Assembly: GCA_037178675.1 (NCBI GenBank)
Contig: JAYMGJ010000006.1
Coordinates: 1 to 64,000, forward strand
DNA: 64,000 bases
Direction of reading: 5' to 3'
Origin: Scleroderma bovista
Lineage: Eukaryota > Basidiomycota > Agaricomycetes > Boletales > Sclerodermataceae
A program made the position numbers and the translations under genes. This document shows, in pieces, positions 34,167-44,856 of the stretch (its first letter is position 1; each line of letters opens with the position of its first letter). The notes under the pieces were generated by a model. It worked only from the letters and a program-made list of their open reading frames with translations. It ran no database searches and was not told the origin of the DNA.

Positions 34167-34272
34167 GGCGAGATGGCCGAGCGGTCTAAGGCGCCAGACT
34201 AAGGACCTGGTCATCGGATGACCACAGGGTATCTGGTCCGAAAGGGCGTGGGTTCGAATCCCACTCTCGTCA
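34167..34272 (+). tRNA. tRNA-Leu(AAG) with 26-nt intron
   Basis: Acceptor stem GGCGAGA pairs with TCTCGTC (one G-U). A box TGGCCGAGCGG at 34174 and B box GGTTCGAATCC near 34251. The anticodon stem is CCAGA/TCTGG, with anticodon AAG at 34201-34203. The intron, 34205-34230, starts one base after the anticodon as in eukaryotic tRNAs and can fold internally (CCTGGTCATC with GATGACCACAGG). A long variable arm fits class II Leu. A T-run follows at once (34276 on), a Pol III terminator. Confidence 0.93.
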
Positions 34273-34273
34273 C

Positions 34274-34281
34274 ACTTTTTT
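34274..34281 (+). terminator. Pol III T-run terminator of tRNA-Leu
   Basis: CACTTTTTT follows the discriminator base within a few nucleotides, the normal Pol III stop. Confidence 0.7.
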
Positions 34282-34365
34282 GTTGCATAAATAACATAAC
34301 CAAGAATACAATTAGCTAGAGCAACAAGTGTAGTAGGTTAGACAGACAGCGCCAAACTAAATGGA

Positions 34366-35131
34366 CTATGACAGTGTTTCCGTGATGCTAAAATGTACAT
34401 GATCGCCCTCCCCCAGGGTGAGCCGAACCGGCAGCCTCGGATCTATGCGCACAGGAGCACTTGTGCCCACGAAGAAATCGCCCCGACTGAAGTTGCGCGT
34501 GATGGCAGCGGCCTCTTCTTCTGTCAGGTTGCGAGGCCGCTTGTTTGAACGGAACGTGGATGTGGATGCACCAGTAAACGTGCCGTTGTAGTCGTAGTAC
34601 TGGTGCTGGCTGAGGGTCGGTGCGCCGTGCACGTACCCTATTGCAGCCTGGGCAAAGGTCGACACACCTGGTGCTGCGACGGGGATCACGGAGAGGGTGC
34701 ATGATAGCAAGAGTGAACGCACTGTGCGACTGGTTGTGGTCCGAGTCGGGATCGGGGTAGGCACACGTCCCGCCAATGCCCCTTTTCAAACAGCTCTAGT
34801 GGTGAGAGGTGAGACGCAGTCGTCGTGCGGGGAGAGCGCACAGCGCACCTGGCACGGGAGAACCTCGCTGCATCTCGTCTTCCCCGCATGACACGCAGTG
34901 CACGCACGTCTGACAGAGGGTGCCTTGGCTAAAGGCCCCGTCGTTATTTGGCAGCACCGCGATCGCAGACAGGAGCTCACCTTTGCGGGCGGCACCCTCG
35001 ACGGCCCCGGTGCCGTTCTGCGGCTGCTGCTGCTGGGCGTCGGAAGGGTGTGGGAGCTGGTGCAGCTGCTGCTGGTCCATAGCCGACGCCGTGTCCTGCG
35101 CCGGGGTAGATGCCTCACTGAGAGCCGACAT
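34366..35131 (-). CDS. Small Zn2Cys6 zinc-cluster protein
   Basis: Predicted fungal DNA-binding protein. ATG 35129-35131 (MSALSEASTPAQDTASAMDQ), a Gln-rich stretch, then after an intron (donor GTGAGC, acceptor TTTAG) KAPSVRRACTACHAGKTRCS. A second intron splits the cluster after EVLPCQ; exon 3 supplies SCLKRGIGGTCAYPDP. The six cysteines follow C-x2-C-x6-C-x5-C-x2-C-x8-C. A third intron (donor GTGCGT near 34710) restores the frame used by GVSTFAQAAIGYVHG and NLTEEEAAAITRNFSRGDFF to the stop at 34366-34368. At about 180 residues it has the DNA-binding cluster but lacks the large fungal regulatory domain typical of Gal4-class factors. Confidence 0.75.
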
Positions 35132-35180
35132 GGGAGTTTGCGGAGCGGGGGGGTGCCGACGCAGCTCGGTCCCCCTGGCG

Positions 35181-35188
35181 TATATAAG
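35181..35188 (+). promoter_or_regulatory. TATA box between Zn2Cys6 and bHLH genes
   Basis: TATATAAG lies about 120 bp upstream of the bHLH ATG and 50 bp upstream of the divergent Zn2Cys6 ATG. Its orientation favours the bHLH gene. Confidence 0.5.
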
Positions 35189-35306
35189 TAATTCACCGGA
35201 GCACCCCCCCCGTTTGTCCTTGTTTGCACCTCCGCAGTCCCCCCCAAAAACGGAAGCCGCCCCGGCCCATGCCACCTCCCCGAGTGAGCCGTCTCCGCCA
35301 ACGACC

Positions 35307-36074
35307 ATGTCCCCCCCATCGTCCCCGCAGCCACCAGTGCCCTTCTCAGAGTTCGAGTATGCATTCGATCCTGCCCTATCTAGCTTGTTTCCTCCTCTCC
35401 CTGCACCCCTACCATCCTCTGCGGACCTCTTCTCCCCGTCCGAAACAACTGATCTCTTGGGTTTCCTCGACAACTTCAATTGGGACTTTGATGTAGACGC
35501 CTCCTCGACTGGCCCATCTAATCCACATCAGCTGCCGCATTTACAACCCCTCCCCCCCTTCTCGCATCAGCTGTTGGCGGGCAATAGCCCTACTGCCTCC
35601 ACATTTCCGGTTCCCCAGATCGCGATCACGGAGGAGGAAGATTCCCTGCAGAAGAGAGAAGACGAGGAACTCGCCCCTGAACCGGATCCGTCACGCAGTC
35701 GCTCACAGACGAGATCCGCCAGGCGAAAGAGCACATCTGAGCCCCGTCAACCCAACAGAGCCAAGCCGCTCTTGTCCACCCCACAAAAGAGACTCAACCA
35801 CATCATGTCCGAGCAAAAGCGTCGCAACGCGATCCGCGATGGTTACGCTCAGCTGATCGCACTTATCGCTCCTGCTGGTGCACAATCCATCGATCTACCA
35901 TCCAGAGGGAGACCCAAGGGTAGCGGGTCAAATAGCAAAGGCTACACCAAAGGCAAAAGCGGCGTCCTCTTCCGTGCTGTGGAATATTGTCGTTGGCTCG
36001 AGGAAGGAAGGGACGCCCTCAAAGAAGAGGTCCTTCGCCTGGAGGCTGCAGCTAGAATCCTTGCACCTTGTTGA
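35307..36074 (+). CDS. bHLH transcription factor
   Basis: Single-exon model from ATG 35307 (MSPPSSPQPPVPFSEFEY). The open frame extends upstream but that part has no ATG and low-complexity content, so it is excluded. An acidic, Phe/Trp-containing N-terminus (DLLGFLDNFNWDFDVD) looks like an activation domain. The bHLH is RLNHIMSEQKRRNAIRDGYA (basic region with H-E-RR contacts for E-box DNA), helix 1 LIALIAPA, a long loop containing GRPKGSGSNSKG, then helix 2 GKSGVLFRAVEYCRWLEEG running into a leucine-rich extension. The long loop resembles Ino4-like fungal bHLH proteins. Ends ARILAPC at 36072-36074. Targets unknown. Confidence 0.85.
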   Translation: MSPPSSPQPPVPFSEFEYAFDPALSSLFPPLPAPLPSSADLFSPSETTDLLGFLDNFNWDFDVDASSTGPSNPHQLPHLQPLPPFSHQLLAGNSPTASTFPVPQIAITEEEDSLQKREDEELAPEPDPSRSRSQTRSARRKSTSEPRQPNRAKPLLSTPQKRLNHIMSEQKRRNAIRDGYAQLIALIAPAGAQSIDLPSRGRPKGSGSNSKGYTKGKSGVLFRAVEYCRWLEEGRDALKEEVLRLEAAARILAPC

Positions 36075-36328
36075 TATGCATGGGGAACCCTATTGTTGCA
36101 CCTATCACGGTGAGTTCCTTCCCTGTCCTGGAACTTCCTATCTGATTCTTCCACAGCACAGTATTGTATTCTACGATGCTATCATCACATGTATTCATAT
36201 CGCATAATATTGGGGCACGGTCGTTAATAGAGCTGAGAGATTGTCCGAGGGCTTTATGTCATGTATCGGCGTTACACTGAATCAAATATATTACTATACC
36301 CACTACTCACGTTATATCCTCCCTACCC

Positions 36329-37137
36329 ATGCCGCCACCTCCAGAACGGCTGCATTCGCTAACTTGCTGGCATATACCCAACTTGGTGCTGAAAATCGAG
36401 GATCTCGACCACAAGGGTGCTTCCATTTTCCTTGAGAACGTCAAACCCAGGGAAGCTCTTCAGATTGCAGTGGAGGCTTCATACACATGGTTATACACGC
36501 CTCTCACAGCACCTAGGCAGTACGTGCATGTCCATTCCCACCTCATGTCCCTCAACAAGGCTCTCATGCTTTTGTGTGCTCAAGCGTCAAGACCATCACG
36601 CTCGTCCTGCGACCATTCGATGGTGTGGCGTACACGTTTGGCTCACATGCGGACAAGGAAATCCATTTCTCCCTCGACTACATTGCTGGCTCTGCTTCTC
36701 GAGCTCGCGATGAAATTATCGGTGTACTCGTCCACGAGGTTGTGCACTGCTACCAACACAATGCTCTCGACACATGTCCTGACGGACTCATCGAAGGCAT
36801 AGCAGGTGTGACAGCGAGTGCTATCGTTAAGAATGGAACAGCTCATTGATCACGAAGGGCAGACTTCGTGAGATTGAACGCCGGTTATGTTCCCCCCCAC
36901 TGGAAGCCCGCGGGCGGTGACAAATGGGACAAGGGATATGATACCACAGCGTACTTCCTCGACTGGGTAGAGCAACGGTGTGGCAACGGCACCGTCCGGA
37001 AGCTCAACGCATTCATGCAAGACAGGAAATACGACCCGAAGATCTTTTTGGCTGTTGCTGGCGATTCGGTCGACAGTTTGTGGGACATGTACTGCAACGA
37101 GCTAAACCAGGATGCAGAGCGGGGGGATACCCGCTAA
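36329..37137 (+). CDS. BSP-family zinc metallopeptidase (peptidase of plants and bacteria)
   Basis: Predicted protease of the BSP (basic secretory protein) family. ATG 36329 (MPPPPERLHSL). LKIEDLDHKGASIFLENV and AVEASYTWLYTP precede the first intron (36512 to about 36580). The catalytic part follows: VKTITLVLRPFDGVAYTFGS, EIHFSLDYIAGS, then IGVLVHEVVHCYQHNA with the HExxH zinc motif. GLIEGIAD, rejoined over an intron at 36812-36871, supplies the conserved Glu, then FVRLNAGYVPPHWKP. Stop 37135-37137. No signal peptide is visible, so it is probably intracellular or non-classically secreted. Confidence 0.85.
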
Positions 37138-37226
37138 CTTGTTCGGTCCATTATTACAACTATAGAATAAGTAGGGACAAGCAAGATAGTGGCCAAAGAC
37201 GAATAGATTATTGCCGAAACAACACA

Positions 37227-40186
37227 CTAACCCCACTCTTCTAATTCCCGAGCTAGGAAGTCATCATCTTCCTCTTCTTCGTCATCCTCGTTTGTTGGAC
37301 TCGGAGCACTAGGGGGAGGCGTTGGTCTTTGAAGGCTACTGCTTCGACTCCCTAGTCGCGAAGCCGCAGCGATCTCTTCAGCCGTCAATGCTTCTTTCAG
37401 CTTGGACATCCCGGTTCGACTTGCAGAGAGCTTCTTGCGTTTGGCAAGTGGAGACCGCACGACACCTTGTTGGTCAGACGCACTGCCCCTCTCTGATGGT
37501 GTAACGCTTCTGGAGCGTTTGCGATTGAGCCGTGGCGTCAAATTCACACTACAGGCGTACAGCTCATTCAGCCCAAGATGTATTCAAGCACAAGGGTGAA
37601 CTAACCTGTCCTGACTACGAGAGTCATCAGCGATAGCATCCTCGTCATCCGTTGTCATTCCACTCCTCACGCTGCCGAGCCTACTTCCTATGTTGTCTTC
37701 ATCATCGCTCTCATTCATAGCCGCCTCCACCTCCTCGTTAATATCGTTCCAGTCGATGTCAGTAAACTCCAGTGCCGGGTTTTCAACCGCAGGTTCGACA
37801 TCCCAGTCATCGGCGTCTGGCTCCGGATCAGACGATATCTGATGAGGGTCGAGATTAGGACTTAGACTTGCAGCTGACGGTGTCGGATCGTCAAGGAGGT
37901 ACGGCGTCTCCTCCTGTCGTTGCCAAAGTGCCACTGAGTCGGTAAACCAGGAAAGCCACACAATCTTGATCCCCCCTCGTTTTCGGGCTGCATCAACCTT
38001 GGCAGTTCCGTGCTGAAAGGTATTTGCTCATCAGCAGCATGGGGTAATTCACTAACTCTAACCTTAGCAGCAACGACATGGGTAATATGGCTGGAAAGTT
38101 CGGTGTAGCATCGGCCACCAAACATATGGGCGACCCTCCAGATTTCTGTTGTCTCTGGTCGTGTATCTAGCGGTATGACGCTGGAGAAAATGATGTGGAC
38201 ACCTTGCAATGTTCGCCGGCGCATTTGGGGAATAATTTGCTATTTTCAAACGTCTTAGCACAGAGCTGTAACGTACCTTAGCTGTCACCCACTTTGACAT
38301 CGTATGGCTTAGAGACGATGGATTCACCAGGATGGTGTTGTTTTTGTTCTTCCGTGCGATTGCTGTCATACGATGCATAGAACTGCAAGTGAACTTCTCC
38401 TAACAGCTGACAAGGCATTGAGATGAATGGATACGACGGATCGGTCAACTTACATCACCAACACGCTTCAATTCAGTGTCATCATTCTTCAATAATGCTT
38501 TTCGGGGTGAAGCGTCCCTCTCCTGCACCTTTTCAGAACTTGGTGCGTCCGAGGGAGTACTCTGGTCAGTCGACCTTCCGCTTTCATTCGATGCCGTCTG
38601 CAATTCCTCCTGCTTTTTTGCTAGCGGTCGCTCTTCTACTTGTGCTTCCAGTGCCAGCGAATTCTGAGTTAACATCGCTTTAGATTCTTGCTCTGCAAGC
38701 TCGCGTTCTTCGGGTTCAGTATAGGACGGTGGAGATAATGCTGGAACGTCTGATGAAGGAGCGGCCTTGCCTTGGTTTGAATTGTCTCAGCCCACCATTC
38801 CAATAAAAACATGGGTGAATGCTCACTCTGTGAATTTTTGTAACCCGGGGGAGCCAATGGCTCGATCTTTGGGAGGAACGCGGAGTTGATGTCCCCGATC
38901 CCGACGAAGAAGTCATCTGAGAAAGAATGTCAACAGCGTGCTCAGTGAAACGGACGAACTCACAAGGAATGACTTTGATTAAGTTTGGGCTCCACTCCCA
39001 TACATCAGCACGGTCGTCAATAATAACAACCATGGATGTATCGCACGGGAACAGACGCTGGAGATTCTTCTGCGTAAGACCTGGAGAGTATAAGCGATGG
39101 GCGGCGTAATAAGTCCTCAAGTACTGACTTTCGCTTTCGTCCCTACTTAGGATACGGCCGCCGAATATTGTGCCGTCTGGATCAATGGCTGCACATACTT
39201 CCTCCGCATATGCCCGGGTCCCCATCGTATAGACATGCATTTCGTAATTGCTAGATAAACGTCGCAGAAAATCTTGCGAGCCCGGCCTATGTGAAGCGTG
39301 AAATAGAGTTACTGATAATGGGCGAAGCATATACCGTGGCTTGATGTAATACATACACCCTTGATTCTCGATATGCTTCTGTTTGCCTTTGGATCTCAGT
39401 GGGTTCTTGTGCAGTGGGACGCCAAAAGCTTCAGGGCCGAGCTGAAACTTGCGCACATCCTTGAGTGCATGCCAATTGGGATTGCATTCGTCCTCGTCCT
39501 CGTCAGTGTCGTCCGATTCAGAGTCAGAGTTAGTTGAGATTGTGGCCGCTTCTGCCTTCTTGGCCTGCCTAGCCTCCCAGGCCTCGCCCTCTGCAATCCA
39601 CTCACCAACGGTAGGATCGACAGTTGCGTGGACGATGGTCTGGTCCAGATCGACGATTAACGATAGCTTCCTGGCCTTCAATAGGCGTTCAGAGGTTTCC
39701 TTCTCGATTTTTTGCGCTTCTTCCAACGACACGGTCGGACCGAAGGCGGAATGTGTCATTTGAATCGATGCGCGGGACGCATCAGAAAATCCGGTGTAGT
39801 CGTAGCTGTACAAGTGTTCACACCTGCTCAAAGTTGGCAGAACTGACGTACGTTGTCATATCCTTGCCGCACAGGCCGCACAGGCCTCCGACCTGGACAC
39901 CGTGCTTGCAAGGTTCGGATATGATTACAACAGGCTTCGCTTTCGCCCTTTGAAGGGTGATCTCATCCCCAACGCGGATTTTCCAGGTATCGACGGTGCC
40001 TTCGAGCGAACTGTCCCATGTTCCGAAGCGAAGTTCTGGTCTTGAACCAGGTATTGGGGGCCGATACTCGAAGGAATAGCTTAATAGTCGTGTGCCCCGT
40101 TGCACTGGTGAGGAAGGTTTGACGTCAAGAGAGGTGATTTTGATAGGAAAAGGAAAATGTGCTGGTAGATGAACTTCTGTGGACAT
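37227..40186 (-). CDS. FCP1: RNA polymerase II CTD phosphatase FCP1
   Basis: Dephosphorylates Ser2/Ser5 of the Pol II C-terminal domain to recycle the enzyme. ATG 40184-40186. The biotinyl-lipoyl-like N-domain has GTVDTWKIRVGDEITLQRAK and EPCKHGVQVGGLCGLCGKDM. The catalytic motif is LSLIVDLDQTIVHA (DxDxT), with an acidic insertion, then YYIKPR, FLRRLSSNYEMHVYTMGTRA, DPDGTIFGGRILSRDE and MVVIIDDRADVWEW. A BRCT domain near 38200-37900 reads LQGVHIIFSSVIPLDTRPET, WRVAHMFGG, ITHVVAAK and VWLSWFTDSVALWQRQ. The acidic C-terminus ends DFLARELEEWG at 37227-37229. About nine introns; no damage seen. Confidence 0.94.
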
Positions 40187-40869
40187 GCCGAGTATCAGCG
40201 ATGTTGTTCAGTGGCATCTATGTATGTCGTAGCTACGGTGACTAATATCACAACAAACTTACATACACCGCGTTCAATATTGATTGCGTACACCACCACC
40301 ATCGTGCAGACAACGATGGTCCCAGACGTCGACGTCGACAGCTTAACTGCAGGTTTTAACTTTGGCTCCCGTTTCAAAAATGGAACAGATATTATCCGAA
40401 TTTCAAGCTGACTCAACGTCCTCGACGGCCACCTCGATCAGCTCAATCATCCACTACACACCTCGATCATCGCCGTGACGACTGCTGTGACTGCTACGAC
40501 CATACACATCAAGCATCGAATGCAGATCTGAGCACTTCGAGCACCATTGGAAGTCCCCGAGCCTTATGCAACCAATTGTACTACAGGTGGCATTTTATTG
40601 ATTTGCCAGACTACGCGAACCATGTTCATTCTGATTTAATGAGTGGCGCGACTGCAGCTTGCATTGCGGTGACATCGCAAGGCATGGCCTAGCAGTTTGG
40701 TTTGTTAAAACAATGGTCAATGCCTCAGACCAGAGGCAATAAAGTAGAGATTCCAACAGATATGATACACACATAGTATAGAAAGACAGACGAACCTGTT
40801 AGGAAACGACCCTTCACAATTCCATCTCATCTACATTGTTAACCCTCGTCACTTTGGCCGCTCTCCGTC
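40187..40869. other. Intergenic region upstream of FCP1
   Basis: About 680 bp between the FCP1 start and the end of the HET pseudogene. Direct reading shows short CAT/CAC-rich runs and no domain-bearing frame. Confidence 0.5.
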
Positions 40870-42223
40870 TCAGCTCTCAACTCGCTCCTCTGAACCAGCG
40901 CTTTCGTTTCGATACCAAACAAATGGCTTTGCAATGTCGCAAAAAAATGTTATGATCTTTGAGTCAGGGTAACAAGAACATTGTATGACCCTTGTGACGA
41001 GGTATCTGTGGGTGAGTCGAGTAGAGAGCAAAGTCAACAATGATTTGAGGTCGTCGTTACTTGGAAGTGTCAGTATCAGTGGGTTGTAAAAAACGAAACG
41101 GCGGAAGTCCGTCGGATTCCAGGCTATCACAGGATCCTTTATGCTGCCTTGGGGTGATGTCCGCAATTGAAAAGAGTGACTCGAGGTCAGCAAAGAGGTT
41201 TCCTTCGCAGCAGAATTCCTCGGAGCCCGTAAAGTGACCATAGTCCCCCAGCTGTTCTCGTAAATTCCACCGTGTGGCATTGGACATATGTGCCGAGTCG
41301 ATGAGTCCACTTCTTCTGGGACGGAGTCCTCTTTGATGAATTCGTCGTGACCCATCAGCTCAACCTCAAAAGAAGCTCGGGTCATCCGCAAGAATACTGC
41401 TAGTTTGCCTGTGCTGTAATCCCACGCAAAGATGCTTTGGTCGTTCGATGCGTGGATGATCTCCAGCTGAAGACGGTGAAATGCCTTCTTCCTCTCTCCA
41501 TACAGCATCGGCATGTTCACGTCCAGCAGACCCATCAGCGAATAAGCTCTGTTCTCTTCTCGCGTCGTCCGATTGGCCGCCCACGACATGATTTGGCCAA
41601 CGAATGGACGGTTACGAAGTCCATGTATTAATATATGCTCCGGAATTCCAGTGATGTCTACCAAGGTAATAGGTGCAAGCGTCCTCTTGTCACGTATGCT
41701 TTTCCAATTCTTGTTGAGGAACTGAACATTACTTGGGGCTATCAACTCTTGCAGTGTCCGCGAGAACCACTCCGGCCAGCCATTGAAATCGGGATAGATC
41801 TCATTGTCACGCGCAGTGGGAAAGGATGAACCAAGGACGTCGTGGAGGTACGCATAGCATACCTTCGCGTTTTCATACCACCGATACATGGAGTTGATGG
41901 CCTCGGATAGCTCTGCGCTGCTTCGCTTGTCGATGCGGCAAGTGTCGACCCACAACCATTCATATCCTTCTGAGCCTGCTCGCAGCTCAAGAGGAGCTTT
42001 TGATAGCCATCACGCTGGCGGACTTCGTCTTTCTCCTCCCCTTCCGTCTTCTCAAGTTCTCGTGATAGTTCACCTCGTGCACAATCCACCAATGGGATAG
42101 AATCGCGTACTCTGTTGCTTCGTCATCGCTGGACTCGAGGGCTTTGGTGCGACGATCCACTCGCTTTCCGTTTCTAATGAAACTCTCCCTCTCAAGAAAA
42201 GCTTTTACGTTGATCAGGCGCAT
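40870..42223 (-). pseudogene. HET-domain (heterokaryon incompatibility) gene, decayed
   Basis: HET proteins trigger cell death or innate-type responses in fungi. ATG 42221-42223 and MRLINVKAFLERESFIRNGK with TEYAILSHWW open normally (the usual SHRW has become SHWW). The frame then breaks: after VNYHE the next conserved text (LEKTEGEEKDEVRQRDGYQK) is in another frame, and QAQKD to GYEWLWVDTCRIDKRSS needs a second shift (CAGAAGGATATGAA lacks 4 nt of a GGATGGAT-type repeat). The core WFSRTLQELIAPSN also lacks the Gly-Trp before TLQE. No GT-AG intron explains these shifts. Beyond them a single frame runs ENRAYSLMGLLDVNMPMLYG to ERVES at 40870. A sequencing error at both sites is the alternative. 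Confidence 0.75.
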
Positions 42224-42981
42224 GCTGCACAGGTGTACATCAGTCTTGATGAGATCATCAACTGTGAATGGTATCCATACCTCCTAACAGAATTGAAAAA
42301 TGGTTAGATCGGAACGGTAGTCGTGTAGTCGTTGATACACTGGGGTTGGTGCCCTTCGGTCGACGTCTTATATATGTGAGTACAGCAGATAAATGGTGGT
42401 ACAGCAACACTCACAGTGGCACTCTTCTACCCTCGACACAGCGAACATGGTTGATCATCTGGTGGTTGGTAAAAGCACAGGATAACACGTTGTTTCTAGC
42501 CAAAAAGCTTTGCCATAACACAACAAGCAATTGAGCGCCAAGTACAACGCCTGATTAATCCCTCATGCAATTAATGGAATCAGTGACAATAAGTTGAGAA
42601 GGAGCGACTGCCTTCCCTTGAGTCTTTGATCTGCCTAGGGAGACTAATCACTTCTGGTCATTACAATCAACAAATGTGTTCCGTGTTGCTTCAGTCCTGG
42701 CTCTCGGAAACAGTTCAATCGTCTTGCGTCCCATTTGTTTCCCATTAAGTACTTGTCATCGGTCTAAATACCCGTCCATCTTCCCTGCTAGATACTCCCT
42801 AGGTTGATCAGACGCAAAGAAGCGCCAACAATAACATTACTGTAGCACAATATGACAAAAGGCATCTGGATAAGATACACGAGCAACTGCGAGGGGTATC
42901 TTTGAATTGTCCATATGGTTCGTATAAGACAAGAAGGACAACGATGTAAATGTTGGCCAGATAGCGTCAAGTCGTGTTTAC
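42224..42981. other. Intergenic region
   Basis: About 760 bp between the HET pseudogene start and the PalI-like stop. AT-rich, no ATG-started frame with domain character, no repeat that I can see. Confidence 0.5.
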
Positions 42982-44725
42982 CTAGATTTTTCTCCCCCAC
43001 TGACCAGGTGCTCCCGAAGGGCCTGATTCGTAGTCTGGCGGGCTGTCACTGTAGGGTTCAGTGGGTGGCGGAGACAGCACAATGCTGGTCCTCGGTCCTC
43101 TTGGTCCTCTGACCGGACTAACGGATGGGGATGCACGCGCGACGCCAGTGTCAAGGAGAGGTGGCGGGGAAGTCGATTGTGACATCACATGTGTCGGGCT
43201 CTGGTAGTGCCCATAGTACGGCTCACTCGCCTGAAGGGGTGGCACAGTGTTTGCACCGTATCCATTTCCGCCAAGGGTGTAGCTGCGTTCAGGTTGATGG
43301 GTGTCAGTGGCTGCATAAGGATTGTAGCCTGTATTATATGGATCTGCGTTATGTGAGGGGTCTGCATAGTGTGTCTGGGTTTGTGCATCGTATGGGTTGT
43401 AATACGAGGGTTCTGCTCGGGCATCTATTGTGACAGTCAGAATGTCAACTGGTATACGAAAACGCTTGGGCACTGACAAGAACTGCCTCCAGCAACATGG
43501 CCATATGCTTGGGTACCATATGGGTCTTGGTTGTAGTAATTGCTTGGGGAAGATTCATGAACCGGAGAACACGTAGCTGCTGTCGGCACAGCGGCTACCA
43601 CAGCGGGAATTGTAGGGGTTTGTGTGTGTGATGGCGGCGCATATGACGATGGATAACTGGATGCAGTGAATTGAGTTTGGGTACTGACCCGTCGTTGTGG
43701 TGGTGGAGGATAAGATGAAGGATTGTTATTGTACTCGTCAATTGCACGGCCACCAACAGGGGCTGGAGCATAGCCACCCCCAGCGTACCCGCCCTGGGAA
43801 GGGCCTCTCCCTCCCGTCGCAGTAGTGACGCTGTGATTATCTCTGTACGGAGCTTCGGCCTCATCGAAGTAAACTTCATCGCCATCCACTTTTGCCTTGA
43901 GAGGCTGGGTTTGTTCATACTCCTGAAAAGCAGGTAGACCAGTTTCTCCTTGGGCCTGACGTGCCTTGCGATCTGCTTCTGCCTTCACGACGTCAAGGCG
44001 CACTTGCTCACGGTTTCCAAAGCCATCCTCTGCATTTCCAGGCCTTCCATTGTACATGTTCTTACCACGGCGCCTGATACAGCATCTTCCTATCCCGTAA
44101 AAGCATCCGCTGAAGAAAAGCAGTATCGCAGCTGCCAAAGTGAGCCAGACAGCATTGCCCATGGAAGCAGAGCCTCCGGTAACGGAATTCATGCGTGATT
44201 TGGCGACAAAGAATAGGGCAATGTCAAAGAAGAAGGCGACCAGCGCAACAGTAGCACCAAAGCCCGAAATGCAACTGCTACAGCAGGTCATGGCCATTTC
44301 GCGTACATGAGCAAGGAGGCCAAAGATAGCAGAGATACCCGCTAGTGCAAATGCCACGATGTGGAGAACCAGGGCATAAGTAAGCCATTTTACCACCACT
44401 TCGGGGATTTGGATGGATGAGTTATTCCCCACGAGTGCGTTGATGTCTTGGAAAGCAATGGGTGAGGGGTACGAGACAGAGGAGACTGCAGAGACTCACT
44501 AAATTCATAACCAACGGTAGCGCTCGAACAAGTCGTTAGGCCAGACATGGTCACGCAGTAGCCCAACGTCCCAAACTCAACTGTGCCATCGATGTTCTCT
44601 ACGGACAGTGAAGCTTTGAGGAAGTAGACAGACTTGATGAGAGGAGTAGAGAACGACACTACGGCAAGGAGAATAGTTGCAACAAAGGTCACAATGAAAC
44701 CAGGCGTTGCGGGTCTCAGCGCCAT
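42982..44725 (-). CDS. PalI/RIM9-like SUR7-family membrane protein
   Basis: Predicted plasma-membrane component of the Pal/Rim pH-sensing complex. ATG 44723-44725; MALRPATPGFIVTFVATILL is the first membrane helix, followed by an extracellular loop with the SUR7/PalI-type GTLGYCVTMSGLTTCS (Cys pair). Three more helices: WLTYALVLHIVAFALAGISA, FGATVALVAFFFDIALFFVA and GNAVWLTLAAAILLFFSGCF, then a basic juxtamembrane CCIRRRGK. The long C-tail is Pro/Gln/Tyr-rich and low-complexity, as in fungal PalI, and ends GQWGRKI at 42982-42984. Introns near 43440-43480 and 44390-44500. The same pathway's output factor PacC lies 20 kb away. Confidence 0.8.
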
Positions 44726-44856
44726 GGCAGTCCAGGCGGGAAGATATCGAGGTTGTGATTGTCTTACGCGGTACAGTAGATTATAATATGGCGGAGGGAG
44801 AGGCTGTATGTACGTGGCTGTGTGACTCGCAGCGGGAGCGCGCAGCCTTGTCTCGA

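Noticed and set aside
34920..35306. Upstream in-frame extension of the bHLH gene
   Set aside because: No ATG in that stretch, low-complexity content, and it overlaps the divergent gene and its promoter.
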